From NCBI GenBank assembly GCA_902491565.1, contig CABUIE010000011.1:16207-80206 (forward strand): a stretch of 64,000 nt of DNA, given 5' to 3'. This document shows, one piece after another, positions 41,829-48,967 of this stretch; position 1 is the first letter of the stretch, and every line of letters starts with the position of its first letter. The notes under the pieces were generated by a model. It was given only the letters and a program-made list of their open reading frames with translations. It made no database searches and was not told where the DNA came from. This DNA is from an uncultured Collinsella sp. GTDB taxonomy: Bacteria; Actinomycetota; Coriobacteriia; Coriobacteriales; Coriobacteriaceae. The position numbers and the translations under genes are program-made.

Positions 41829-43182
41829 GGCTTATAGGACAAAATGTGTGTCTACTTTAGGGGTATCGGCGCAGGTCGATGCCCCTTTTTCAGCCGTTTA
41901 AATTCCGTGCCCGCTTTTAACCGCTCGGACAGAATGTGTGTCCGGTTGCCTATCGTTCCCGCAGGTAGATAACCTTTTCCGGAACCGTTAAATACCCTTT
42001 CGGAAGAGGTGCCCATGAAGGCCGTTTATTGCCCCTACTGCGGCGGTCGGACCAAGCGCAACGGCAGGACCTCATCGGGGTCCCAGCGGTGGAGGTGCAC
42101 GGCCTGCGGCGCGTCGACGACTGTGAGGTACGACGACACGGCGACGAGGCTGGACGAGTTCCTCGGGTGGCTCCTCTCGAAGGACTCCCAGGCGGCGATG
42201 CCGGGCGGCGGGCGGTCCTTCAGGCGCAGGACGGCCGAGTTCTGGGAGGTCTGGCCGATGCCCGTCCCCGACGGCGAGCTGCACCGCGTGCTCTACGTCG
42301 ACGGGATCTGGGTCGCGCGCGACCTCGTCGTGCTCATATGCTGCAGCGGCGAGCGGGTGGTCTCCTGGTACATGGCCAGGTCGGAGAACTCGAGGGCGTG
42401 GTCGGCCCTCATGGCGCCGATCCCGGCGCCCGACGTGGTCGTCACCGACGGCGGGAGCGGGTTCGCCAGGGCCGCGCGAGAGACCTGGCCGCGCACCAGG
42501 GTCCAGAGGTGCACCTTCCACGCCTTCTCGCGGGTCAAGCGCTACAAGACGACGCGGCCGAAGCTCCAGGCGGGGCGCGAGCTCTACCTCATCGCGCGCG
42601 ACCTCATGGGCATCGAGACGCTGCACCGGGCCGAGCTCTGGGTCGAGCGCTACCTCGACTGGTGCGGGTTCTGGGCCGACTTCCTGGAGGACAGGACCGT
42701 GGTGGACGGCAGGAGGGTCTACACCCACGAGAGGCTGAGGCGGGCGCGCTCGTCGCTGTCGGCGCTGGTGTCGGCGGGGACGCTGTTCACCTACCTCGGC
42801 CCCGCCCTGGCCAGGGCCGGCCCGCCGCCGTCGACCAACAACATGATCGAGGGAGGGGTGAACTCGCAGCTGAGGGCCGTCCTGCGCAACCACCGGGGGC
42901 TGACGTCGGTCAAGCGCGTGAAGGCGGTATTCTGGTGGTGCCACGCGCACTCGGGGGACGCGAGGACGGCGCGCGAGAAGCTCGCCACGATGCCGACCGA
43001 CGCGGACATCGACTTCCTGTTCAGCGTCTACTCCGCCTCGCCGTCGCGTGACGACGGAGGGCCGGAGTGGGGCGACAGGGCAGTGTGGGAGGACCTCCAC
43101 CACAGGGACCCGTACCCGTTCTGGCTGGATTAATGGATGGAAACGGATGTTCTATCGGGACACACATTTTGTCCTATAAGCC
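41829..43182 (+). mobile_element. IS1249-like (IS256 family) insertion sequence
   Basis: The 1354-bp element has perfect 24-bp terminal inverted repeats (41829-41852 and 43159-43182, ends GGCTTATAGG/CCTATAAGCC). It is flanked by the 8-bp target duplication GAACCTGC (41821-41828 and 43183-43190). A terminator-like hairpin (41859-41886 plus T5) blocks read-in from the left, and a second copy of the inner inverted-repeat motif (GGACAGAATGTGTGTCC) lies near 41928-41944. It sits inside the inverted T-loop of the tRNA-Leu repeat unit. It looks intact and recent. Confidence 0.93.
42015..43133 (+). CDS. IS1249-like transposase
   Basis: The 372-residue mutator-type (MULE/IS256) transposase has an N-terminal zinc ribbon (CPYCGGRTKRNG, CTACG), a first catalytic Asp in LYVDGIWV, a second in VVVTDGGSGF and a C-terminal NNMIEGGVN Glu. 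ATG 42015 follows GGAAGAGG; GTG 42009 would add two residues. Codon use is unlike its neighbours, with many AGG arginines and very high GC, a sign of recent transfer. No frameshift is seen. Confidence 0.92.
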   Translation: MKAVYCPYCGGRTKRNGRTSSGSQRWRCTACGASTTVRYDDTATRLDEFLGWLLSKDSQAAMPGGGRSFRRRTAEFWEVWPMPVPDGELHRVLYVDGIWVARDLVVLICCSGERVVSWYMARSENSRAWSALMAPIPAPDVVVTDGGSGFARAARETWPRTRVQRCTFHAFSRVKRYKTTRPKLQAGRELYLIARDLMGIETLHRAELWVERYLDWCGFWADFLEDRTVVDGRRVYTHERLRRARSSLSALVSAGTLFTYLGPALARAGPPPSTNNMIEGGVNSQLRAVLRNHRGLTSVKRVKAVFWWCHAHSGDARTAREKLATMPTDADIDFLFSVYSASPSRDDGGPEWGDRAVWEDLHHRDPYPFWLD

Positions 43183-43357
43183 GAACCTGCGAAGGAGCGA
43201 GCGTCAAGAAAACGCGGAGCGTTTTTAGCGAGCTGGCGAGTCCGCCGGCAGGCGGGCGAAGCCGGTGCGGATCCGCGAAGCGGATACGCGGACGTCCTTT
43301 CGCCCGCACCATTGATTGAAAGAGCTCCCAGCAATGGGAGCTTTTTTGTTATGGGCC
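43183..43357 (+). repeat. tRNA-tail repeat unit behind tRNA-Leu (right part, after the IS)
   Basis: Beyond the IS the unit resumes with the hairpin block (GAAAACGC/GCGTTTTT-like, CGCCGGCAGGCG, ATCCGC/GCGGAT; 43191-43293). Then a 64-bp perfect repeat of the tRNA-Leu tail and terminator (43294-43357) matches 41743-41806. The left part, with inverted T-loop GGACTTGAACC (41815-41825), was split by the IS. Without the IS and its duplication the unit measures 189 bp. No gene lies between here and the SPFH gene. Confidence 0.85.
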
Positions 43358-43428
43358 TCCTGTTGGTGTCACGTGGCTGCTTCGTGCGGGTATCCTAGTG
43401 CCAACGTGTGCCTATCAGAGGAGAGACC

Positions 43429-44367
43429 ATGCTGTTGTCCGGTATTATCGCTGCTCTTACGAGCCTTCTACTTCCCATCATCATTTTGTTGTTGCTGCTT
43501 CCCAACGCCTGCTATGTCGTTGAACAGCAGCATGCCGTGATCATCGAGCGTCTGGGCAAGTTCAATCGCATCGTCAACGCGGGCTTCCACATGAAGGTGC
43601 CCGTGATCGACCGCAAGGCCGCCACGGTGAGTCTGCGCACCATGAAAAACGGTTTTGGCATCGACGTTAAGACCCAGGACAACGTGACCATCGGCCTTGA
43701 GATCTCTGCTCAGTACCACGTGAGCTATGACATGGGCGCCGGCCCGGCAGATTCGGGCATCTACAAGAGCTACTACATGCTGCAGGAGCCCGTCGACCAG
43801 ATGCGCGATTTCATCACCGACGCCCTGCGCTCTTCCATCCCTGTCTATACGCTCGATGAGGTCTTTGCCAAGAAGGATGACATCGCCAAGGACGTTAATG
43901 CCACCGTGTCCGAGCAGATGGCTGCCTACGGCTTTACCCTCGTGTCGACACTCATCACCAAGATCGCGCTGCCGACCGAGGTCGAGAACTCCATGAACGA
44001 CATCAACGCCGCCCAGCGCAAGCGCGCTGCTGCGCAGGAGCTCGCTGAGGCCGACCGCATCAAGCGCGTAACCGAGGCGACCGCCGAGGCCGAGGCGATG
44101 GAAAAGGCGGGCGAGGGCATCGCCAACCAGCGCAAGGCCATCGCGCTGGGCATCAAGGATTCGCTCGAGATTATCCAGGAGACGGGCGTCGGCAACGACG
44201 AGGCTAACCAGCTGTTCATGTTTACGCAGTGGTCCGAGATGATGACGGAGTTCGCTCGTACGGGTAAAACCTCGACGGTCGTGCTGCCGAGCGATTTCTC
44301 GCAGTCAGCCTCGATGTTCGAGCAGATGCTGACCGCCGGCAAAGTTCAAAACGATTCGAAGGAGTAG
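43429..44367 (+). CDS. SPFH (stomatin/prohibitin-like) membrane protein
   Basis: The 312-residue protein has one N-terminal membrane helix, then the SPFH domain (EQQHAVIIERLGKFNRIVNAGFHMKVPVIDR) and a helical coiled region (RIKRVTEATAEAEAMEKAGEG). Such proteins form membrane oligomers and microdomains that regulate proteases or fluidity; the partner is unknown. ATG 43429 follows GAGGAGA. rlmH follows after 6 bp. Confidence 0.88.
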   Translation: MLLSGIIAALTSLLLPIIILLLLLPNACYVVEQQHAVIIERLGKFNRIVNAGFHMKVPVIDRKAATVSLRTMKNGFGIDVKTQDNVTIGLEISAQYHVSYDMGAGPADSGIYKSYYMLQEPVDQMRDFITDALRSSIPVYTLDEVFAKKDDIAKDVNATVSEQMAAYGFTLVSTLITKIALPTEVENSMNDINAAQRKRAAAQELAEADRIKRVTEATAEAEAMEKAGEGIANQRKAIALGIKDSLEIIQETGVGNDEANQLFMFTQWSEMMTEFARTGKTSTVVLPSDFSQSASMFEQMLTAGKVQNDSKE

Positions 44368-44373
44368 ACGCGC

Positions 44374-44844
44374 GTGAAATATACCGTCGTTTGCGTCGGT
44401 AAGCTCAAGGAGCGCTTTTGGAAGGACGCGTGCGCTGAGTACACCAAGCGCCTAGGTGCCTATGCCAAGGTGGATATCCGCGAGGTGGCCGATATCGACC
44501 CGGCTAAGGCGGGCGGCGTGGATGCCGCGCGCGACAAGGAGGGGGCGGCGATTCTTGCAACCCTGCCGTCTCGAGCGCATGTGATCTTGCTGGCCATTGA
44601 GGGCAAAGAGCGCTCGAGCGAGGAGCTTTCGGCGCGGCTCGATGATCTTATGCTGCGTGGTAACAGCGACATCGCCTTTGTGATTGGCGGGTCGGACGGC
44701 GTGAGCGATGACGTGCGCGCACGAGCCGACGAGATGCTCAGCTTTGGACGCATTACCTTGCCGCATAACCTGGCGCGCGTGGTGCTGCTGGAGCAGATTT
44801 ACCGCGCCTGCAAGATCAGCCGTGGCGAGCCGTATCACAAATAG
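44374..44844 (+). CDS. rlmH: 23S rRNA pseudouridine-1915 N3-methyltransferase RlmH
   Basis: This 156-residue SPOUT enzyme methylates pseudouridine 1915 of 23S rRNA. It begins MKYTVVCVGKLKERFWKDAC; the knot motif IAFVIGGSDGVSDDV, ISFGRITLPHNLARVVLLEQIYRA-like and the terminal GEPYHK are all present. GTG 44374 follows AAGGAG. It is coupled to the SPFH gene. Confidence 0.96.
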   Translation: MKYTVVCVGKLKERFWKDACAEYTKRLGAYAKVDIREVADIDPAKAGGVDAARDKEGAAILATLPSRAHVILLAIEGKERSSEELSARLDDLMLRGNSDIAFVIGGSDGVSDDVRARADEMLSFGRITLPHNLARVVLLEQIYRACKISRGEPYHK

Positions 44845-44917
44845 TTTGGCAATACGAAACAATGCCGTGGGACAATACCTTTCGTTTTGAGGAATGTGTC
44901 TGAAAGGACTATGCGAT

Positions 44918-45688
44918 ATGAAGATTGGATTTGTCGGTTTTGGCAATATGGCGAGCGCTATGGCCGATGGCTGGATCGCTGCCGGTGTAGCTGCGAGCGA
45001 CATGTGCGCCTGTGCGGGTCGCTACGACGCACTGGTTGAGCGCTGCGAGGCGCGCGGCATGGTCGCCTGCCACGATGCCGCCGAGGTCGTCGCCGCATCC
45101 GATATCGTGGTCGCTGCGGTCAAACCGTACATGATCGAGAAGGTATTCGCCCCGCTCAAGGATGCTCTTGCCAAAAAGGTCGTTCTGTCGGTTGCCTGGA
45201 CCTGGGACAGTGCCAAGTGGGAGCAGGTCCTGCCGGGCGTTGCGCATATCTCGACGGTGCCCAACACACCGGTTTCGGTGGACGAGGGCGTCATCGCTTG
45301 CGAGAAGGCTTCCACGCTTAGTGATGAGCAGAGCGCAGTGGTGCTTGATCTGCTTGGCAAGCTCGGTGCGGTGGTCGAGCTCGATACGAGCCTGCTGTTT
45401 GTGGGCGGCACGGTGGGTGGTTGCGCTCCGGCATTTGTCGCTATGGCAATCGAGGCCCTGGGCGATGCGGCGGTCAAGCACGGTATCCCGCGTGCCGATG
45501 CCTATCGCATTGTGAGCCAGATGGTGCTGGGTACGGCAAAGCTGCAGCTTGCAACTGGCCAGCATCCTGCGGCGATGAAGGATGCCGTATGCTCGCCCGG
45601 CGGCGCCACCATCAAGGGCGTCATCGCGCTCGAGGATGCCGGCATGCGCAGCGCCCTGGTCAAGGCCATCGACGCCACCCTTCAGTAA
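44918..45688 (+). CDS. proC: Pyrroline-5-carboxylate reductase
   Basis: The 256-residue NAD(P)H-dependent enzyme makes proline from pyrroline-5-carboxylate. The Rossmann loop is KIGFVGFGNMASAM; VAAVKPYMIEKV, RCMPNTP-equivalent STVPNTPVSVDEG and the dimer helices GTAKLQLATGQHPAAMKDAVCSPGGATIKG (listed as GTAKLQLATGQ and KDAVCSPGGATIKG) fit ProC. ATG 44918 follows AAAGGA; an earlier in-frame ATG at 44894 lacks support. A giant hairpin follows. Confidence 0.93.
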   Translation: MKIGFVGFGNMASAMADGWIAAGVAASDMCACAGRYDALVERCEARGMVACHDAAEVVAASDIVVAAVKPYMIEKVFAPLKDALAKKVVLSVAWTWDSAKWEQVLPGVAHISTVPNTPVSVDEGVIACEKASTLSDEQSAVVLDLLGKLGAVVELDTSLLFVGGTVGGCAPAFVAMAIEALGDAAVKHGIPRADAYRIVSQMVLGTAKLQLATGQHPAAMKDAVCSPGGATIKGVIALEDAGMRSALVKAIDATLQ

Positions 45689-45700
45689 AACCTTCCATTT

Positions 45701-45834
45701 AGGGACAGGTTTATTTTGGCTGGTTTTCCTGCGGTTTTATCTCTATAGCAAAAAGCGCCCCGCAACTGGCTCAATTCCAGTTGCGGGGCGCTTGCGTTTG
45801 CCCAGATAAAACCGACCAAAATAAACCTGTCCCT
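45701..45834. terminator. Three-tier nested palindrome, bidirectional terminator
   Basis: Three perfect nested stems share one axis: 19 bp (45701-45719 with 45816-45834), 11 bp (45732-45742 with 45804-45814) and 17 bp (45753-45769 with 45777-45793, loop 7). Oligo-A precedes and oligo-T follows the outer arms. It lies between convergent proC and the small membrane protein gene. It may also be a mobile palindromic element (MITE-like). Confidence 0.8.
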
Positions 45835-45844
45835 TTTTGGCAGG

Positions 45845-46018
45845 TTAGTCCCAGAAGCCGTCTTCCTCATCCTCGGACTTGGGTCCGCGGTCGACGTACA
45901 TCTTATGGGTACGCTTCTCCATTACAAAGGCAAGAATCGCAAATAACAGGATGCCGCCGGCGAAAAGGATGGCAAAACCGGTGCGGGTGCCAAACAAAAA
46001 GGAAAAAACTGCGTCCAT
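45845..46018 (-). CDS. Small single-pass membrane protein (57 residues)
   Basis: The minus-strand frame encodes MDAVFSFLFGTRTGFAILF, then AGGILLFAILAFVMEKRTHK and an acidic tail MYVDRGPKSEDEEDGFWD. There is one membrane helix and a charged cytoplasmic end. AGAAGG precedes ATG 46018 by 7 bp, and a divergent promoter palindrome (46062-46073) lies upstream. No family is recognised. Coding is supported by the start signal, amphipathic organisation and a clean terminator. Confidence 0.65.
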   Translation of the reverse strand: MDAVFSFLFGTRTGFAILFAGGILLFAILAFVMEKRTHKMYVDRGPKSEDEEDGFWD

Positions 46019-46042
46019 TGGGTGCCTTCTTGCGTAGTTGAG

Positions 46043-46073
46043 TTGGGTCGTAAACGCTCATAAGTATATACTT
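46043..46073 (+). promoter_or_regulatory. Divergent promoter of serS and the small membrane protein
   Basis: On the plus strand TTGGGT (46043-46048), 18-bp spacer and TATACT (46067-46072). The -10 lies in a perfect 12-bp palindrome AAGTATATACTT (46062-46073) so that a TATACT also faces the minus strand. Confidence 0.6.
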
Positions 46074-46129
46074 GCCCATACATGTACAAGGTTGCAACCT
46101 AAATGGAATGTATATCGCCGGAGGATCTA

Positions 46130-47413
46130 ATGCTTGATATCAAGTTTGTTCGCGAGAATCCCGATGCCATCGATGTCGCCATGGCTAACCGCCAGACGTC
46201 TTGGGATCGCGAGAAGTTCTTTGAGCTCGACGACGAGCGCCGTGCCGTCATCACCGAGGTCGAGGAGCTCCAGGCTACGCGTAATGCCGAGTCCAAGAAG
46301 ATCGGCGCCCTGATGAAGGAGGGCAAGAAGGACGAGGCCGAGGCTGCCAAGGAGGCCGTGCGCGCCGTCAACGAGAAGATTGACGGTCTGGCCGAGCGTC
46401 GTACTGCCCTCGAGCAGGAGCAGTACGACTTCATGGCTCACCTGCCCAACATTCCTTGCGAGGCCACGCCGTACGGCAAGGACGAGGACGAGAACATCGA
46501 GCGTCGCCGCTGGGGCACCCCGCGCGAGTTCGACTTCGACTTTAAGCCGCACTGGGATCTGGGCACCGATCTGGACATCCTCGACTTCGAGCGCGGCAAC
46601 AAGCTCTCCGGCAGCCGTTTTACCGTTCTCGGTGGCGCTGGCGCCCGCCTGGAACGCGCCCTTATCAACTTCTTCCTCGATACGCACACCAGCCGTGGTT
46701 TTAAGGAGTGGTGGCCGCCCATCGTCGTCAAGCGTCAGACCATGTTTGGCACGGGTCAGCTGCCAAAGTTCGAGGACGACGCCTACCACGTCTCGGGCGA
46801 CAACTTCCTGATCCCCACCGCCGAGGTCGTGCTTACCAACCTGCACGCCGGCGAGGTCCTCGACGCCGACACCCTGCCGCGCCGCTACACCGCCTTCACC
46901 CCCTGCTTCCGCGAGGAGGCCGGTTCCGCCGGTCGCGACACCCGCGGCATCATCCGTCAGCACGAGTTCGACAAGGTCGAGATGGTCAAGTTCGCTAAGC
47001 CGGAGGAGTCCGACGAGGAGCTCGAGAGCATGACCGCCGAGGCCGAGTACCTGCTGCAGCAGCTTGGCCTTCCGTATCGCGTGATTAGCCTGTGCACCGG
47101 CGACTTGGGCTTCTCTGCCCGTCAGACCTACGACGTCGAGGTCTGGCTGCCGAGCTACAACGCCTACAAGGAGATCAGCTCCTGCTCCAACTGCGGCGAC
47201 TTCCAGGCCCGCCGCGCCAACATCAAGTACCGCGACCCCGAGAACTTCAAGGGCTCGCGTTACCTGCACACCCTTAACGGTTCCGGCCTGCCGGCTGGTC
47301 GTACCATGGCTGCCATTCTGGAGAACTACCAGAACGCCGACGGCACCATCACGATCCCCGAGGTTCTGCGTCCTTACATGGGCGGTCTCGAGAAGATCGA
47401 GCCGGTCGCGTAA
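46130..47413 (+). CDS. serS: Seryl-tRNA synthetase
   Basis: The 427-residue class II enzyme charges tRNA-Ser and tRNA-Sec. The N-terminal coiled-coil arm spans residues ~30-110; motif 2 lies at FTPCFREEAGSAGRDTRGIIRQHEF and motif 3 at NGSGLPAGRTMAAILENYQ. ATG 46130 (MLDIKFVRENP) follows GGAGGATC. No T-box is seen in the short leader. The tRNA-Ser gene of the window is 5.4 kb downstream. Confidence 0.97.
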   Translation: MLDIKFVRENPDAIDVAMANRQTSWDREKFFELDDERRAVITEVEELQATRNAESKKIGALMKEGKKDEAEAAKEAVRAVNEKIDGLAERRTALEQEQYDFMAHLPNIPCEATPYGKDEDENIERRRWGTPREFDFDFKPHWDLGTDLDILDFERGNKLSGSRFTVLGGAGARLERALINFFLDTHTSRGFKEWWPPIVVKRQTMFGTGQLPKFEDDAYHVSGDNFLIPTAEVVLTNLHAGEVLDADTLPRRYTAFTPCFREEAGSAGRDTRGIIRQHEFDKVEMVKFAKPEESDEELESMTAEAEYLLQQLGLPYRVISLCTGDLGFSARQTYDVEVWLPSYNAYKEISSCSNCGDFQARRANIKYRDPENFKGSRYLHTLNGSGLPAGRTMAAILENYQNADGTITIPEVLRPYMGGLEKIEPVA

Positions 47414-47436
47414 CTTGGCTGCATAGGGGATATGCA

Positions 47437-47465
47437 AGGGCGCTCCTTCGGGGGCGCCCTATTTC
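47437..47465 (+). terminator. Terminator of serS
   Basis: Stem AGGGCGCTCC with GGGGCGCCCT (one mismatch) around TTCG, followed by ATTT. Confidence 0.7.
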
Positions 47466-47513
47466 GTGCGCAGGTCCATACCATGCCGTGCGGACAGCTC
47501 AATAGAAAACACA

Positions 47514-47527
47514 CGAACAACTGTTCT
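47514..47527 (+). promoter_or_regulatory. LexA-box-like site
   Basis: CGAACAACTGTTCT fits the Gram-positive SOS consensus core GAAC-N4-GTTC. It lies 60 bp before the start of the hypothetical gene at 47587 and close to TTCTGT/TTATGC promoter-like hexamers. Confidence 0.45.
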
Positions 47528-47586
47528 GTATACAGCTATCTACCTGTTATGCTTTTGCTAAATAAGAGCGAGAGAAAGGGGACGCG

Positions 47587-47964
47587 ATGGAGCTGTTTGA
47601 TGATCGGGTGGTTTTGTTTGAGAGCGACGAGGGTGGGGAGTACCTGCTTGTAACGTGTGAGCCGTCTGGCATGGGTGGCCTGGTGCTTCGGCAGACGAGT
47701 GAGGGTCCGTTGACACAATGGTGTTTTGAGGAGTCGCCGCATGTGGTCGAGACCTTTGTGACGCACGTGGGGCTTGTGGCGCTGGAGCACTTCTATGGAG
47801 TTGGGACTTCCAACCAGGTCGCGCGCATGCTGAGCATCTCGTTTGCCGATTATGATTGTGCCCAGCGGGTGAGATCGCTCCTGAGGGAACTTGATGCCAA
47901 GTTTGACGTGATCGAAAAGCCAATCGATCGTACGGGGAACGGCGGTATATGCGGAGCAGCATGA
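47587..47964 (+). CDS. Hypothetical protein behind a LexA-like box
   Basis: The 125-residue protein (MELFDDRVVLFESDEGGEYL at the start) has no signal peptide, no membrane helix and no family that I recognise; it is mildly acidic and contains three cysteines. ATG 47587 follows GAAAGGGG. The upstream SOS-like site suggests DNA-damage control; that is inference. Confidence 0.6.
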   Translation: MELFDDRVVLFESDEGGEYLLVTCEPSGMGGLVLRQTSEGPLTQWCFEESPHVVETFVTHVGLVALEHFYGVGTSNQVARMLSISFADYDCAQRVRSLLRELDAKFDVIEKPIDRTGNGGICGAA

Positions 47965-48041
47965 CAAAACTGCGTTTCACAAAAAAGTTTGAGATTGAGC
48001 TTGACTCCAATAAGCTAAAGTGGTTTTATATGTCTTGCGCT

Positions 48042-48118
48042 GCGGCGTTACCTCAGCTGGATAGAGGGTCTGACTACGAATCAGAACGTCATAGGTTCGA
48101 ATCCTATACGCCGCACCA
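48042..48118 (+). tRNA. tRNA-Arg (anticodon ACG), copy 1
   Basis: Acceptor GCGGCGT/ACGCCGC, anticodon stem TCTGA/TCAGA with loop CTACGAA giving ACG, T-arm ATAGGTTCGAATCCTAT, encoded CCA. A TTGACT (48001) with a TTTATA about 18 bp later can serve as promoter. Confidence 0.96.
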
Positions 48119-48390
48119 ATCGAACTTAAAGCCTCCGGCAACGGGGGCTTTTCTTTTATGCCGCCACCGCATGGATTCGAACCTCGGTCGAGGCGCGAGC
48201 GTCAAGAAAACGCGAAGCGTTTTTAGCGAGCGGGCGAGGACGCCGGCAGGCGGGCGAAGTCGGTGCGGATCCGCGAAGCGGATGCGCGGAATCCTATACG
48301 CCGCACCAATTGAACTTGAAGCCTCCGGCAACGGGGGCTTTTCTTTTACGCCGGCACCGCACGGATTCGAACCTCGGTCGAGGCGCGAGC
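48100..48390 (+). repeat. tRNA-tail repeat unit behind tRNA-Arg copy 1
   Basis: The 3' tail, terminator and inverted T-loop of tRNA-Arg (48100-48200) recur almost identically at 48290-48390. The first inverted T-loop is GGATTCGAACC (48173-48183). Between lies the hairpin block (AAAACGC/GCGTTTTT, CGCCGGCAGGCG, ATCCGC/GCGGAT) shared with the tRNA-Leu unit. Tail-to-tail length is 190 bp. The rest of the block is truncated after the second copy. Short frames through it are not credible genes. Confidence 0.85.
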
Positions 48391-48430
48391 ATCTTAATCA
48401 TCACTTCGTAAAATTTTTCCAAATTGTCGC

Positions 48431-48459
48431 TTGACCCATCGAGGGGTCACGTGCATAAT
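48431..48459 (+). promoter_or_regulatory. Promoter of tRNA-Arg copy 2
   Basis: TTGACC (48431-48436), 17-bp spacer, CATAAT (48454-48459). Confidence 0.75.
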
Positions 48460-48471
48460 AATCCGTGCGTT

Positions 48472-48548
48472 GCGGCGTTACCTCAGCTGGATAGAGGGTC
48501 TGACTACGAATCAGAACGTCATAGGTTCGAATCCTATACGCCGCACCA
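48472..48548 (+). tRNA. tRNA-Arg (anticodon ACG), copy 2
   Basis: Identical in sequence to copy 1, with encoded CCA. It is followed by a terminator (GCTCCCGGCAACGGGAGC then TTTTC) and lacks the inverted T-loop seen behind copies 1 and 3. Confidence 0.96.
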
Positions 48549-48664
48549 ATTGATTTTAAAGCTCCCGGCAACGGGAGCTTTTCTTATATCGCGATGCGTC
48601 GAAGATCGCATCAAGTGGTCTAAATGAGTAAAAATCAAATTCAATAACTTTTTTCGAAAAATGC

Positions 48665-48693
48665 TTGACCTTTATTCAGTCGATGTGCATAAT
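48665..48693 (+). promoter_or_regulatory. Promoter of tRNA-Arg copy 3
   Basis: TTGACC (48665-48670), 17-bp spacer, CATAAT (48688-48693); nearly the same as for copy 2. Confidence 0.75.
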
Positions 48694-48705
48694 AATCAAC
48701 AAGTC

Positions 48706-48782
48706 GCGGCGTTACCTCAGCTGGATAGAGGGTCTGACTACGAATCAGAACGTCATAGGTTCGAATCCTATACGCCGCACCA
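48706..48782 (+). tRNA. tRNA-Arg (anticodon ACG), copy 3
   Basis: Identical to the other two copies, with encoded CCA. Behind it come the terminator (GCCTCCGGCAACGGGGGC plus TTTTC) and another inverted T-loop GGATTCGAACC near 48838, after which the hairpin block is truncated. Confidence 0.96.
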
Positions 48783-48967
48783 ATTGAACTTGAAGCCTCC
48801 GGCAACGGGGGCTTTTCTTTTACGTAAGCACTGCATGGATTCGAACCTCGGTCGAGGCGCGGGCGTGAAGCGGACGATTTCTTATCGACTCGTGTAAGAT
48901 TCCGAGTAGGTATCGCGGCCTATCCGCGACCACTCCTTCTCTCAACGACCGATCAGGGTGATACTTC

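Noticed and set aside
48173..48434. Small ORF running through the tRNA-Arg repeat unit (and a similar one behind tRNA-Leu)
   Set aside because: It simply translates the inverted T-loop, hairpins and terminator of the repeat; no ribosome-binding site, and frames differ between units.
48042..48782. CRISPR-like array
   Set aside because: The repeated units are complete tRNA-Arg genes and terminators with irregular spacing; no cas genes.
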